Positions 1 to 8,477 of a stretch of 36,797 nt of DNA are shown in pieces. How positions within the stretch are numbered: position 1 is the stretch's first letter; each line of letters begins with the position of its first letter. Made by a program: the position numbers and the translations under genes. Source of the stretch: an uncultured Clostridia bacterium (GTDB lineage: Bacteria > Bacillota > Clostridia > TANB77 > CAG-508); assembly GCA_947623865.1 (NCBI GenBank), contig CANQIC010000013.1, forward strand, positions 1-36,797, written 5' to 3'. Below the pieces are notes generated by a model. The model worked only from the letters and a program-made list of their open reading frames with translations, was not told the DNA's origin and did not search any database.

Positions 1-54
1 TGCAACTCAATTATATATGATTTAAATCACTTATTCAATTTTTATTATTTTGTT

Positions 55-165
55 TCACATCAATTGTAACACTACATATTTCTCTCTAATTTCAATAATT
101 GATTTTCCATTATCACTAATTTTTATTTTACCTATTGGAATATTATATATATAAGAATTTATCAT
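55..165 (-). pseudogene. N-terminal fragment resembling methylated-DNA cysteine methyltransferase
   Basis: A 36-codon frame starts at an ATG at 165 behind a good ribosome site (AAAGGAGAAG) and stops at 55-57. Its opening, MINSYIYNIPIGKIKISDNG, resembles the N-terminal ribonuclease-H-like part of Ogt/MGMT repair proteins, which often begin with a 'Y-x-x-P-I-G-x-I' strand. The catalytic PCHR region is absent, and the sequence after the stop to the window edge shows no continuation in any frame. It may be a decayed remnant or a short unrelated gene. The family call rests only on the first 25 residues and is tentative. Confidence 0.35.
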
Positions 166-278
166 TTCTTCTCCTTTTTGTATATTTTTACACATTTTTC
201 ATTCTTTATCAACATCTTAATAGTATTTTAATAATTCTTTTACATCTCATAATTTATATTTTTCTAAACCAGATGTAC

Positions 279-311
279 AAAAAAAAGAAAGCAGGTTTAT
301 TTCCTACTTTC
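279..311 (-). terminator. Intrinsic terminator of the HD-domain gene
   Basis: On the minus strand a 9-bp stem (GAAAGTAGG with CCTGCTTTC, one G-T pair) is followed by a run of eight T. It lies 20 bp past the stop of the HD-domain gene. Confidence 0.75.
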
Positions 312-331
312 GAAAATATATTATATGCTAA

Positions 332-859
332 TTAAATATTATAAAAATATGTTGCTTCTAAATCTGCTTCATGCATAAGTAATGCAAGTGGATATTTTTT
401 ATATGCATTACTTATTGCTCCATATAGTTCTTTAGGCTCTGTAAACCCCATATGCCATCTTATTGCATATTTTTCTTCTGATGTTAGTTTTATAAATTCG
501 CTAATCATCATTACTGATTTTTCTCCATGTCCATATGGAATTGTATCATCTACTGTATAATATGGTACTTGTTCCCATACTCCGTTATTTTTTACATTTC
601 TGTAATCTGTTTTATAATAATTTACTTTGCAAATATCATGTAATAGTGCAACAATTTTAGTAGAATCATTATCTTCTGTTTTTGTTTTTAATATTTCATA
701 TACTTTCATACTATGGGCAAGAAGTCCTCCCTTCCAAGCTCCATGGTATCTTGTACTTGCAGGTGCCTCAAAAAAATCAGAATTTTCTAAAAATTCTATT
801 AGTTTGTCCATTCCTTCTCTATCAATTTTCTTTAATAAATTTATACATTCTTCCTTCAT
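332..859 (-). CDS. HD-domain phosphohydrolase
   Basis: The 175-residue protein has an HD-type metal-dependent phosphohydrolase core: an early His in YHGAWKGGLLAHSMKVYEI, the paired HD in ALLHDICKV, and further metal-ligand candidates in YGHGEKSV and IRWHMG. The order resembles stand-alone HD proteins related to the YhaM nuclease and to phage HD hydrolases. Substrate (nucleotide, cyclic nucleotide or RNA) cannot be told. The start is placed at the ATG at 859 because GAAGAGG sits eight bases upstream; the frame stays open to 901 but has no ribosome site there. A terminator follows, so it looks monocistronic. The enzyme class is likely and the exact role unknown. Confidence 0.75.
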   Translation of the reverse strand: MKEECINLLKKIDREGMDKLIEFLENSDFFEAPASTRYHGAWKGGLLAHSMKVYEILKTKTEDNDSTKIVALLHDICKVNYYKTDYRNVKNNGVWEQVPYYTVDDTIPYGHGEKSVMMISEFIKLTSEEKYAIRWHMGFTEPKELYGAISNAYKKYPLALLMHEADLEATYFYNI

Positions 860-1071
860 TATTTTTACCTCTTCTATCTTTTTCATATATCTTTGTATCA
901 TATTAAATGAATTTTGTCTATATTTTTATAAAATTAAAGGAATAGAATGCTTTAGTAAGATATTTTATCATGTGAAATAAAAATCACTATTGATACTTAA
1001 GTCATCATATCTAATAGTTTAAAAGTATCTTTGCTATAAATATTTAAATTAAATTTATATTTTTTAATGAA

Positions 1072-1116
1072 GAAGCACTTATTAGAATATATCTAATAAA
1101 TGTTTCTTACTTTTTT
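1072..1116 (+). terminator. Terminator-like hairpin in the 860-1277 intergenic region
   Basis: A 15-bp stem with two mismatches (GAAGCACTTATTAGA with TCTAATAAATGTTTC) is followed by TTAC and six T. No plus-strand gene ends before it, so it may be left from a lost gene. Apart from this and the promoter at 1187, I see nothing recognisable between 860 and 1277. Confidence 0.45.
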
Positions 1117-1186
1117 AATAGTGGACAACTTATATTTAATTTTTTAAAAAGTGTCGGACTTCATTTTGAAACTCAGCTGCAAAAAT

Positions 1187-1215
1187 TTGCTTTTTTATGT
1201 AAAACATAGTATAAT
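1187..1215 (+). promoter_or_regulatory. SigA-type promoter of the DUF1385-like gene
   Basis: TTGCTT, a 17-bp spacer and a perfect TATAAT lie 60 bp before the start codon. Just downstream, at 1224-1237, is ATTCTA-AA-TAGAAT, a perfect small palindrome around the expected transcription start that could be an operator. Confidence 0.7.
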
Positions 1216-1277
1216 AAAGGTATAATTCTAAATAGAATTGTAAAATATTAACTTATATTACATTGGAGGTAATAAAA

Positions 1278-2189
1278 ATGGAAGAACGGAATAAAGTAAC
1301 ATCAATTTTTAAATCTAATGACCCAGAAAAACTTGTAGTTTTTTATGCAGCTAGCTTACAAAATGAAATAAGGTTCTATCTTAATGATACGCAATACCTT
1401 ACAGCTGTTGAATGTAAAGATGGTTGCTCAATTAGGTTAGAAGAAGAACATGCAGAAGAATGTAACAAAAAAAGCAAAATTTCTGTAATTAGAGAAAATT
1501 TAAGAGAGTTTATAAAACTATTCTCTATAATTATAGGAATTTCAATCCTAGGTTTTATCGGCGTATTGTATTTAAGCAAAATAATAGACAACATTTTAGT
1601 ATTTCTAATTATTATGAATATTATATATTTCGTAATTGATATTGTAAATGCTGTTATAATGGAAACTATGGAAACTGCTCCCGCAATAAAAAGCAAGCAT
1701 TCTGCTGAACATATGATGGTAAATTTCCTTGAAATTAATAAAAGGCTACCAAAGAACATTGAGGAAGTAAAAAAATCTTCAAGATTTTCTCCAGAATGTG
1801 GTAGTAGAAAACTAATTAAGGGAATTGCAGAAAAACTTATACGGAGTATATTTGCAGCTATTTTTACTGTCATTGTTAGTGTAATTGTATCACATTTTTC
1901 TTCTAATCCTATAACAAATGCAGTTGTACTTTTATCTACCTACTATATTGTAAAGTTTGTAGTTGGAAAAGCAATTACAAAGTATGGCATGTTCAACTTT
2001 ATAATTAAGCCTATAAAAAAAGTATTAACTAATATTGCACAATGTGCTAATACAACCAGCAAGGTTAAAGATAGAGATATCATTTTGGCATATTCTGTAG
2101 CAAAGCTATGGTTACAAGTGGTTTATCCTGAGTTCTATAATGAGAATGAGGATATTTTCTGGAAACAATATTTAAAAGTTAATAATTAG
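1278..2189 (+). CDS. DUF1385/YqhQ-like multi-pass membrane protein
   Basis: This 303-residue protein starts at an ATG behind GGAGGTAATAAAA. The centre, KHSAEHMMVNFLEINKRLP, then IEEVKKSSRFSPECGSRK (about residues 141-178), matches the hallmark of DUF1385/YqhQ proteins: a His-x-x-Glu-His, an acidic residue, then R-F-x-P-x-C-G. The hallmark lies between two pairs of predicted membrane helices (about 83-103, 106-128, 190-207, 215-235). The C-terminal stretch with NIAQ and DRDIILAYSVA also fits that family. The usual N-terminal GGQAVIEGVMMRG motif is missing and replaced by about 80 soluble residues. YqhQ has no settled function. Two arginines (codons 4 and 189) are CGG, a codon that interrupts every other gene here in which it occurs in frame, so the gene may be a recent arrival. 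It has its own promoter and terminator. Confidence 0.6.
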   Translation: MEERNKVTSIFKSNDPEKLVVFYAASLQNEIRFYLNDTQYLTAVECKDGCSIRLEEEHAEECNKKSKISVIRENLREFIKLFSIIIGISILGFIGVLYLSKIIDNILVFLIIMNIIYFVIDIVNAVIMETMETAPAIKSKHSAEHMMVNFLEINKRLPKNIEEVKKSSRFSPECGSRKLIKGIAEKLIRSIFAAIFTVIVSVIVSHFSSNPITNAVVLLSTYYIVKFVVGKAITKYGMFNFIIKPIKKVLTNIAQCANTTSKVKDRDIILAYSVAKLWLQVVYPEFYNENEDIFWKQYLKVNN

Positions 2190-2214
2190 AAGCGTTAAAC
2201 TAACAATTCTATAA

Positions 2215-2255
2215 AGTGCAGTCTTTAGTAAAACATTGACTGTACTTTATTTTTG
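2215..2255 (+). terminator. Terminator of the DUF1385-like gene
   Basis: A stem of AGTGCAGTC with GACTGTACT (one G-T pair) is followed by TTATTTTTG, 25 bp past the stop codon. Confidence 0.75.
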
Positions 2256-2285
2256 TATATAAAATATTAGAAGTTATAAATATAT

Positions 2286-2325
2286 AAAAAAACGATTAAG
2301 CATTTAGTTTCTAATCGTTTTTTGT
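2286..2325. terminator. Second, bidirectional terminator hairpin
   Basis: AACGATTA pairs with TAATCGTT across a 13-base loop. A-rich sequence precedes it and T-rich sequence follows, so it can work in both directions between the plus-strand gene and the minus-strand tRNA. Confidence 0.65.
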
Positions 2326-2402
2326 TTATCATTCAAGTACAAGCCATTTACTTTTTATTCTTATTAATCGTGTACAGAGCGTGTATGCTCAATTTTAAAT
2401 AT

Positions 2403-2427
2403 AAAAAAACCGCTATTTCTAGCAGTT
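2403..2427 (-). terminator. Terminator of tRNA-Leu
   Basis: On the minus strand AACTGCTA-GAAA-TAGCGGTT forms a short stem with a GAAA tetraloop and is followed by seven T. It begins 12 bp beyond the tRNA 3' end. Confidence 0.75.
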
Positions 2428-2438
2428 TTTCAAATTCT

Positions 2439-2527
2439 TGGTGCAGATGGCCGGAGTCGAACCGGCACGAGGTTTAACCCTCGCAGGATTTTAAGTCCTG
2501 TGCGTCTGCCAGTTCCGCCACATCTGC
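2439..2527 (-). tRNA. tRNA-Leu(UAA)
   Basis: All parts of a class II tRNA are visible on the minus strand. The acceptor stem is GCAGATG with CATCTGC, with discriminator A and an encoded CCA end (2439-2441). The anticodon arm is CAGGA-CTTAAAA-TCCTG, giving anticodon TAA. There is a long variable arm of the CGAGGGTTAAACCTCG type typical of leucine tRNAs, and a T arm with GGTTCGAGTCC. It is a single gene with its own consensus promoter and terminator. It reads UUA, the expected major leucine codon in this AT-rich genome. Confidence 0.97.
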
Positions 2528-2546
2528 ATTTTAACTGGCAAAATGA

Positions 2547-2576
2547 ATTATACTACTTATTTATATTAATTGTCAA
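2547..2576 (-). promoter_or_regulatory. Consensus promoter of tRNA-Leu
   Basis: On the minus strand a perfect TTGACA and a perfect TATAAT are separated by 18 bp, with the -10 ending about 20 bp before the tRNA 5' end. Confidence 0.85.
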
Positions 2577-2620
2577 TATTTTTTTAAATTTTTTCTCTAT
2601 CTTGTCATTTTTGTATTTTT

Positions 2621-2639
2621 AGGTGGTACAAGACCACCT
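2621..2639. other. Hairpin after mltG
   Basis: AGGTGGT-ACAAG-ACCACCT forms a GC-rich 7-bp stem six bases past the mltG stop. No T run follows in the mltG direction, so it is a 3'-end stabilising structure or weak terminator rather than a classic one. Confidence 0.45.
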
Positions 2640-2644
2640 TATTA

Positions 2645-3745
2645 TTAATATTCAAGCCATAACCCTTCACTTTTTAATTCACTTATAATTTTATTATGCT
2701 CTTTGTCTGTTTTACTAAAATATATTTTTCCATTCTTATCTGCAACAAAAAATATATAGTCTGTATGGTTTGGATTTAAAGCTGCATCTATACTACTTTT
2801 ACTTACAGATGATATTGGTCCAATTGGTAATTTACCTTCCATATTAGGTCCTCTAGTATTATATGGATTATATGAATCAATCTCTTTTTGGTATAAGTCT
2901 CTTTCTCCCACATCTATTTTAAATGCATAATATGTTGTAACATCGCTTTGTATAGGCATATTTTTATCTAATCTATTATATATTACACTTGCTACATCCT
3001 TTCTACTATCATCATTAACGGATTCCATTTCTATTATTGATGCAATTGTTAATATCTTTTTTACATCATATCCTTTGCTTTCGATTTGTTCTTTATATTC
3101 ACTCAAAACATCTTCCATTCTATCTAGCATTTTTTCAAATATTTCTTCAACTTTAGTATCTGGATTTTCTATAATATATGTGTCTGGAAATAGATATCCT
3201 TCTAATGGGTAATATATGTCTTCACTTTTTACTTCATCTGTTATAAACCAATATTTTTCTATTAAAGAATTTATATATTCTTCATTTTTAAGCAAATTAT
3301 ATACATTTTCTTCCGTATTGTTAGTTATATTTGCTATTTCCTTTGCAAGCCATATCATATTTTTTCCTTCTATATATGTTATATTTAATTGATTTGGATC
3401 ATGCATAACTCCAGTTTTTAACATGTCTGTTATCTCTTTTAAGTTCATACTTTGTTTTAGATAATAAGTTCCTGCTTGAAAATCTGATACATTGTTTATT
3501 CTAACATATATTTTAAATGCTAATTTACTTCTAATAACATTATTTTCTTTTAATATATCTGCTATCTTACTTGTCCCACTTCCAAGTGGTAAAATTATTT
3601 CTATTTCATCTTGAGTTCTCTTATTTAATGGTGATATAGATACAAAATACCATATTAAACTAAAAATTATTATTAATAGTATAATCGCAATTAATCCAAT
3701 AATAATTAATTTTTTCTTTCCTAATTTGCTTAATAATTTATTCAT
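2645..3745 (-). CDS. mltG: Endolytic murein transglycosylase MltG
   Basis: The 366-residue protein is a membrane-anchored peptidoglycan cleaving enzyme thought to end nascent glycan strands. A short basic N-terminus precedes one membrane helix (about residues 12-35), leaving the catalytic part outside the cell. A LysM-like region (about 45-110) is followed by the YceG domain. IASIIEMES carries the expected catalytic Glu239, and the later YNPYNTRG, LPIGPISSVSKSSI and AALNP segments are family signatures. Length is normal for Firmicutes. It lies 10 bp behind the SH3/GH18-like gene and its ribosome site (AGGAGAG) overlaps that gene's stop, so the two are translated as a unit. Confidence 0.95.
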   Translation of the reverse strand: MNKLLSKLGKKKLIIIGLIAIILLIIIFSLIWYFVSISPLNKRTQDEIEIILPLGSGTSKIADILKENNVIRSKLAFKIYVRINNVSDFQAGTYYLKQSMNLKEITDMLKTGVMHDPNQLNITYIEGKNMIWLAKEIANITNNTEENVYNLLKNEEYINSLIEKYWFITDEVKSEDIYYPLEGYLFPDTYIIENPDTKVEEIFEKMLDRMEDVLSEYKEQIESKGYDVKKILTIASIIEMESVNDDSRKDVASVIYNRLDKNMPIQSDVTTYYAFKIDVGERDLYQKEIDSYNPYNTRGPNMEGKLPIGPISSVSKSSIDAALNPNHTDYIFFVADKNGKIYFSKTDKEHNKIISELKSEGLWLEY

Positions 3746-3755
3746 TTGTTCTCTC

Positions 3756-4917
3756 CTATTCTACTATATAATCTACTATATTAATATAATCTTGTTCTTC
3801 TATGTTTTGATTTAACACAATACATGTGCTTATCCCAATTTCTCTTAATTTAGGAGTAATTTCTATTGCAAATCTTATCATGCTTTCTTTATCCTCTATT
3901 CCAGAAAAATCTATGCTAATGCCATTTATATTGTTTCCAATTGCTTTTTTTACAATTAAATCTATCAAAGTTGTTCTTAATTTATAATCTTGTAGCATTT
4001 CATTAGTTTGATTTTCTAATGATTTATTTGTTATTGATGCCCATATATTATCGTTTGATTCTTCATTATTTTCTTCTTTAGAAACTTCAACATTATTTTT
4101 ACTTATATTAAATATATTTTCTAAAACTATCTTTTTTGTGCTTATATTATCTGATATTTCAAATGATTTGTTATCATAATTACTTTTCTGTATTTTTATC
4201 GCTTCGTCTCTTTTTTGCATATCTTGTCTTACTATATATTCATCTCCAAGTTTATTAGCTTTAATATATCCTATTGTTCCGTCTGTAGTTCTAATCTGTC
4301 TCCAACCTTTACTTGTAGTATAAAAACAATTAACTGTTTCTCCTTGTTTTAAAGTACCTATATTTTTTGATAATCTTCTTGGTCTAAATTTTATATTAGT
4401 GTCTTCTGCTACAATTGCTTTTATCATCCCTTTATCTAATTCATCTATTACCACTCTTTTTGTATCTTCTATATAATTGATTTTTATATTATATACTATT
4501 GCCATATCTGATATTGGCAAATATATCTCACCATCTATCTTAATTATAGGATCTAATATACTAATATTAGAATTATTCACAAGCATTTGTTTTTCATTAA
4601 TAACAATATTAGCCACTTTAGTATCTGAGGTTGTTATAATTTGATTATATTTTTCATCATAATAGATTGTAGAATCAAAAAAATGTCTTACATCCTCTTC
4701 GGATATATATATTGTTTCATTTTCATTAACATATATATCATGTTTTAATTCTTCCGTTTTATTCTCTTCATTTATTATCAAATTAATTACATTTGTATAT
4801 TTATCCCTTTTATATCCGTGGAGCTACATTAATTATAAATGCAACTATTAATAATGATACTATTCCTATAATTATATTTCTAATAAATTTTAGTTCATTT
4901 ATTTTTTTTCGTTTCAT
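3756..4917 (-). CDS. Copper-amine-oxidase-N/SH3/GH18-like protein, +1 shift at codon 34, GH18 end truncated
   Basis: Translation starts at an ATG at 4917 behind AAGGAG and encodes a basic tail and one membrane helix (about residues 11-31). The frame then meets CGG-ATA-TAA (CGG at 4818-4816). Skipping the C reads APGYKRDKYT and runs without further breaks to 3756, giving 386 residues. After the helix come a copper-amine-oxidase-N-type region (about 60-160), a bacterial SH3 domain (about 165-225, with GWRQIRTTDGTIGYIK), a variable linker, and the first part of a GH18-type barrel. In the barrel, NGISIDFSGIED corresponds to the GH18 D-x-x-D-x-D-x-E strand, but the acid position after DF is Ser. 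The chain stops at VDYIVE, where relatives continue for over 150 residues. It probably binds cell wall or spore peptidoglycan without cleaving it. Confidence 0.8.
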
Positions 4918-5057
4918 TCTTATTTTAACTCCTTAATATTACATTTTAATTAGTATATCATAAAATTCTTGTATAAAACATATTTAAACATATTTTTTTA
5001 TTTTTTTGTTTTTTGCTATTTTATATATTGATATTTTTTTATCAATGTGATAAGATA

Positions 5058-5102
5058 ATAAGTGGTGTGTTAATAAATTTTTAATTTATGTACACACTTA
5101 TA
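5058..5102. promoter_or_regulatory. Inverted repeat before pflB
   Basis: ATAAGTGGTGTGT at 5058-5070 faces ACACACTTAT at 5092-5101 around an AT-only centre, 47 bp before the pflB start. A TATAAT occurs at 5111-5116 and another at 5099-5104, but I cannot pick a convincing -35. The position fits an operator for the fermentation genes. It does not match the Rex box (TTGTTAANNNNTTAACAA) well enough to name a regulator. Nothing else is visible in 4918-5148. Confidence 0.35.
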
Positions 5103-5148
5103 ATATTGATTATAATATAATAATATATACTTGAAAGGAGCATTTAAA

Positions 5149-7389
5149 ATGGATTTTAAAGAATGGAAAAATTTTAAAGATGGAAATTGGAAAAAAACAA
5201 TAGATGTAAGAGATTTTATTCAAAAAAATTATACACCTTATGATGGAGATGACAGTTTTTTAGCTGAAGCAACAGATAGAACAAAAAAATTATGGGATGA
5301 TGTATTAGAACTTTACAAAAAAGAAAGAGAAAATGGTGGTGTATTAGACGCAGATACTAAAACTCCATCTGGAGTAAATAGCTATGAAGCAGGATATATT
5401 GATAAAGATTTAGAACAAATAGTAGGTCTTCAAACAGATGCTCCATTAAAAAGAGCAATAATGCCTGCTGGTGGTATTAGAATAGTTGAAAAATCAGCTG
5501 AAAGTTACGGATTAAAAGTTGATCCTGAAATACAATATATTTATAAAAATTTAAGAAAAACACACAATGATGGTGTATTTAGTGTTTATACACCTGATAT
5601 TAGAGCGGCTAGAAGTTCTCACTTAATAACAGGTCTTCCAGATGGATATGGTCGTGGAAGAATTATAGGTGACTATAGAAGAGTTGCATTATATGGTGTA
5701 GATGCATTAATCGAAGAAAAAAAGGATGAACTAAATGTTCTTAATGTTGATGAATTTACAGAAAAAATAATTCGCGAACGTGAAGAAATTTCTGATCAAA
5801 TAAAAGCTTTAAATGACTTAAAAGGAATGGCTGCAAAATACGGATTTGATATTTCAGTTCCAGCTAAAAATGCTAAAGAGGCTGTTCAATGGCTTTACTT
5901 TGGATATTTAGGAGCTATTAAAGATCAAAATGGTGCTGCAATGAGCATTGGTAGAACTTCTACATTCCTAGATATATACTTTGAAAGAGATTTATCTGAA
6001 GGATTAATTACTGAAGAAGAAGCTCAAGAAATAATGGATCATTTCGTTATGAAATTAAGATTAGTAAGATTTTTAAGAGCTCCTGAATATAATGCTTTAT
6101 TTAGTGGAGATCCTGTATGGGTAACAGAAAGTATAGGAGGAATGGGAATTGATGGTAGAACACTAGTTACTAAAAACTCATTCAGAATTCTTCATACTCT
6201 AACAACACTAGGACCTGCTCCAGAACCAAACTTGACAGTTTTATGGTCTACAAGATTACCAGAAGGATTTAAAAGATTTACAACTAAATTATCGATTCAA
6301 ACATCTTCTATTCAATATGAGAATGATGATTTAATGAGAATAACTTTAGGCGATGATTATGGAATAGCTTGTTGTGTATCTGCTATGAGAATTGGTAAAC
6401 AAATGCAATTCTTTGGAGCAAGAGCAAACCTTGCTAAAGCATTACTTTATGCTATAAATGGTGGTAGGGATGAGCTTTCTGGAAAGCAAGTAGCTCCAAA
6501 ATTTGAAGGAATTACATCAGAATATTTAGATTATGATGAAGTTATGGAAAAATTTGATTGTATGATGGAATATGTTGCAAAAATATATATTAAAGCATTA
6601 AATGCAATTCATTATATGCATGACAAATACTCTTATGAAGCTTTAGAAATGGCTTTGCACGATAGAGAAGAAGATATATTAAGAACAATGGCATGTGGAA
6701 TAGCAGGTATATCAGTTGTTGCTGATTCACTTTCTGCAATTAAATATGCTAAAGTTAAAACAATTAGAAATGAAGACGGATTAGTAGTTGACTACAAAGT
6801 TGAAGGAGATTTCCCAAAATACGGAAATGATGATGATAGAGTTGACCAAATTGCTGTAGACTTAGTAAAAGTATTCCTAAATAAATTACAAAAACATTAT
6901 ACTTACAGAGATTCAAAACATACATTATCTATTCTTACTATTACATCAAATGTTGTATATGGTAAAAATACTGGTAATACACCAGACGGAAGAAGAGCTG
7001 GAGAACCTTTTGGTCCAGGTGCAAATCCATTACATGGTAGAGATACAAATGGTTCACTTGCAGTATTAAATACAATTGCTAAACTTCCTTATGAATATGC
7101 AGAAGATGGTATTTCATACACATTTGCAATTACACCTGCAGCATTAGGGAAAGAGGAGGATACAAGAGTTACAAATTTAGTAAATATGTTGGATGGATAT
7201 TTTGAGAAAACTGGACATCACATTAACGTAAACGTATTTGATAGGTCATTATTAGAAGATGCTATGGAACATCCTGAAAAATATCCTCAACTTACTATAA
7301 GAGTTTCAGGATATGCTGTTAACTTTATAAAACTAACTAGAGAACAACAATTAGATGTAATTCATAGAACTATACAAGATAGAATTTAA
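5149..7389 (+). CDS. pflB: Formate C-acetyltransferase (pyruvate formate-lyase)
   Basis: The enzyme converts pyruvate and CoA to acetyl-CoA and formate by glycyl-radical chemistry, a central step of anaerobic sugar fermentation. The 746-residue protein has the adjacent active-site cysteines in GIACCVSAM and the radical glycine loop RVSGYAV near the C-terminus. [16 protein letters not shown] is another family signature. The start is the ATG at 5149 behind AAAGGAG; an in-frame TTG at 5131 lies upstream of that site. A strong hairpin follows the stop, and pflA comes 346 bp later across a repeat element. CGG trinucleotides occur here only across codon borders (TAC-GGA, GAC-GGA), never in frame. 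Confidence 0.98.
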   Translation: MDFKEWKNFKDGNWKKTIDVRDFIQKNYTPYDGDDSFLAEATDRTKKLWDDVLELYKKERENGGVLDADTKTPSGVNSYEAGYIDKDLEQIVGLQTDAPLKRAIMPAGGIRIVEKSAESYGLKVDPEIQYIYKNLRKTHNDGVFSVYTPDIRAARSSHLITGLPDGYGRGRIIGDYRRVALYGVDALIEEKKDELNVLNVDEFTEKIIREREEISDQIKALNDLKGMAAKYGFDISVPAKNAKEAVQWLYFGYLGAIKDQNGAAMSIGRTSTFLDIYFERDLSEGLITEEEAQEIMDHFVMKLRLVRFLRAPEYNALFSGDPVWVTESIGGMGIDGRTLVTKNSFRILHTLTTLGPAPEPNLTVLWSTRLPEGFKRFTTKLSIQTSSIQYENDDLMRITLGDDYGIACCVSAMRIGKQMQFFGARANLAKALLYAINGGRDELSGKQVAPKFEGITSEYLDYDEVMEKFDCMMEYVAKIYIKALNAIHYMHDKYSYEALEMALHDREEDILRTMACGIAGISVVADSLSAIKYAKVKTIRNEDGLVVDYKVEGDFPKYGNDDDRVDQIAVDLVKVFLNKLQKHYTYRDSKHTLSILTITSNVVYGKNTGNTPDGRRAGEPFGPGANPLHGRDTNGSLAVLNTIAKLPYEYAEDGISYTFAITPAALGKEEDTRVTNLVNMLDGYFEKTGHHINVNVFDRSLLEDAMEHPEKYPQLTIRVSGYAVNFIKLTREQQLDVIHRTIQDRI

Positions 7390-7401
7390 CTATTCAAAAT
7401 A

Positions 7402-7433
7402 AAAGACATGATATTACACAATATCATGTCTTT
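7402..7433 (+). terminator. Hairpin after pflB
   Basis: A perfect 14-bp stem (AAAGACATGATATT with AATATCATGTCTTT, loop ACAC) lies 12 bp past the pflB stop. The T run is short, so it may end most transcripts or lower pflA expression relative to pflB. Confidence 0.75.
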
Positions 7434-7452
7434 AAAATTTGTAAATAAAAAT

Positions 7453-7720
7453 ATAAATTGTTGTTTGAGCAAGAGAATTCGGCATTTGAAATTTGAAATC
7501 TAGATTATAGAATTCAATAGAAATTATAATAGATGTTAAGCCATTTTTCTGGGATCCGGCATTATCTCCGAAGGACTTCTGCCGGGAGATAAAATGGTTA
7601 ACAGATATTATATTTCTATTGAGTTCATTGCCTACATCTATTCGCTAGGACGGAGGAAAAAATTCCATTTCTGCAAAATAAATTTTTTCCTCACGTCTGG
7701 ACGCTCAAATTACAATTTAT
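7453..7720. repeat. Palindromic intergenic element A
   Basis: The ends ATAAATTGTTGTTTGAGC (7453-7470) and GCTCAAATTACAATTTAT (7703-7720) are inverted repeats matching at 16 of 18 positions. Inside, GAATTCAATAGAAAT pairs with ATTTCTATTGAGTTC around a GC-rich core (CCGGCA with TGCCGG). A second hairpin pairs GGAGGAAAAAATT with AATTTTTTCCTC. No reading frame spans it. The ends are shared with elements at 17173, 21650, 30112 and 31479, but this interior is unique in the window. It fills the pflB-pflA gap and ends two bases before the pflA ribosome site. Confidence 0.8.
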
Positions 7721-7735
7721 TAAAGGAGCAAAAAA

Positions 7736-8467
7736 ATGATAGAATATGATAGAAATAAATATGCTAGAATACATTCTATAGAATCATTTGGTACAGTAGA
7801 TGGACCTGGAATAAGATTTGTTGTTTTTATGCAGGGTTGTAATTTAAAATGTAAATACTGCCATAATAGGGATACTTGGAATGTCAATGAAGGTAATATA
7901 ATTTCTTTAGAAGAATTGTTAGATAAAATTGAAAGATATAAGTCATATATACTTCCTTCAGGAGGAGGAGTTACAGTAACTGGTGGAGAACCATTACTGC
8001 AATCTAAATTTTTAATAAATCTTTTTAGTGAATTAAAAAAAAGAAAAATACCAACAGCAATTGATACTTCTGGAATGGTTGATATAACAAATGATATAAA
8101 AGAGTTGCTTAGGTTTACTGATTTAGTATTACTAGATATAAAACATATTAATGATGAAAAATGTAAAAATTTAGTTGGATTTTCAAACAAAAAGGAATTA
8201 GCTTTTGCAAGATATCTAAGTGATAACAATATACCAGTATGGATTAGACAAGTTATAGTTCCTGGAATTACAGATAATAAAGATGATTTAATGCAATTAA
8301 AAAAGTTTATTAATTCTCTAAAAAATGTAAAGAAAATAGAATTAATGCCATATCATGAACTTGGAAAATTTAAATGGGAAAATCTTGGATTTAAATATGA
8401 ATTAGATGGAGTTCCAGCAGCTACAAATGAAGATATAAAGAGAGCAAAAAGCATTTTAGGTATATAA
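7736..8467 (+). CDS. pflA: Pyruvate formate-lyase activating enzyme
   Basis: This radical-SAM activase uses a [4Fe-4S] cluster and S-adenosylmethionine to install the glycyl radical on PflB. The 243-residue protein has the cluster motif C-x3-C-x2-C in MQGCNLKCKYCHNRDTW, the GGE motif in TVTGGEPLL, and the later VPGITDN and MPYHELGKFKW segments typical of PflA. It starts at an ATG behind AAAGGAG. It overlaps the convergent patatin gene by 12 bp, and the two share a bidirectional terminator stem. It follows pflB, separated by a hairpin and repeat element A, so it is probably co-transcribed at a reduced level. Confidence 0.97.
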   Translation: MIEYDRNKYARIHSIESFGTVDGPGIRFVVFMQGCNLKCKYCHNRDTWNVNEGNIISLEELLDKIERYKSYILPSGGGVTVTGGEPLLQSKFLINLFSELKKRKIPTAIDTSGMVDITNDIKELLRFTDLVLLDIKHINDEKCKNLVGFSNKKELAFARYLSDNNIPVWIRQVIVPGITDNKDDLMQLKKFINSLKNVKKIELMPYHELGKFKWENLGFKYELDGVPAATNEDIKRAKSILGI

Positions 8468-8477
8468 AATGCTTTTT
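8446..8477. terminator. Bidirectional terminator shared by pflA and patatin
   Basis: AAAAAGCATTTTA (8446-8458) pairs perfectly with TAAAATGCTTTTT (8465-8477) across a six-base loop. It contains the ends of both convergent genes. Confidence 0.8.

Noticed and set aside
135-335. A 66-codon plus-strand frame, mostly Ile/Leu/Phe/Tyr
   Set aside because: It has no ribosome site, its composition follows AT-rich DNA, and it overlaps the terminator and the minus-strand fragment.
5058-5102. Rex redox-repressor site before pflB
   Set aside because: The inverted repeat is in a suitable place, but its half sites do not fit TTGTTAA/TTAACAA. Left as an unnamed inverted repeat.
7453-7720. Element A as a riboswitch of pflA
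   Set aside because: Its ends belong to a dispersed repeat family and its core matches no riboswitch class I can recognise.
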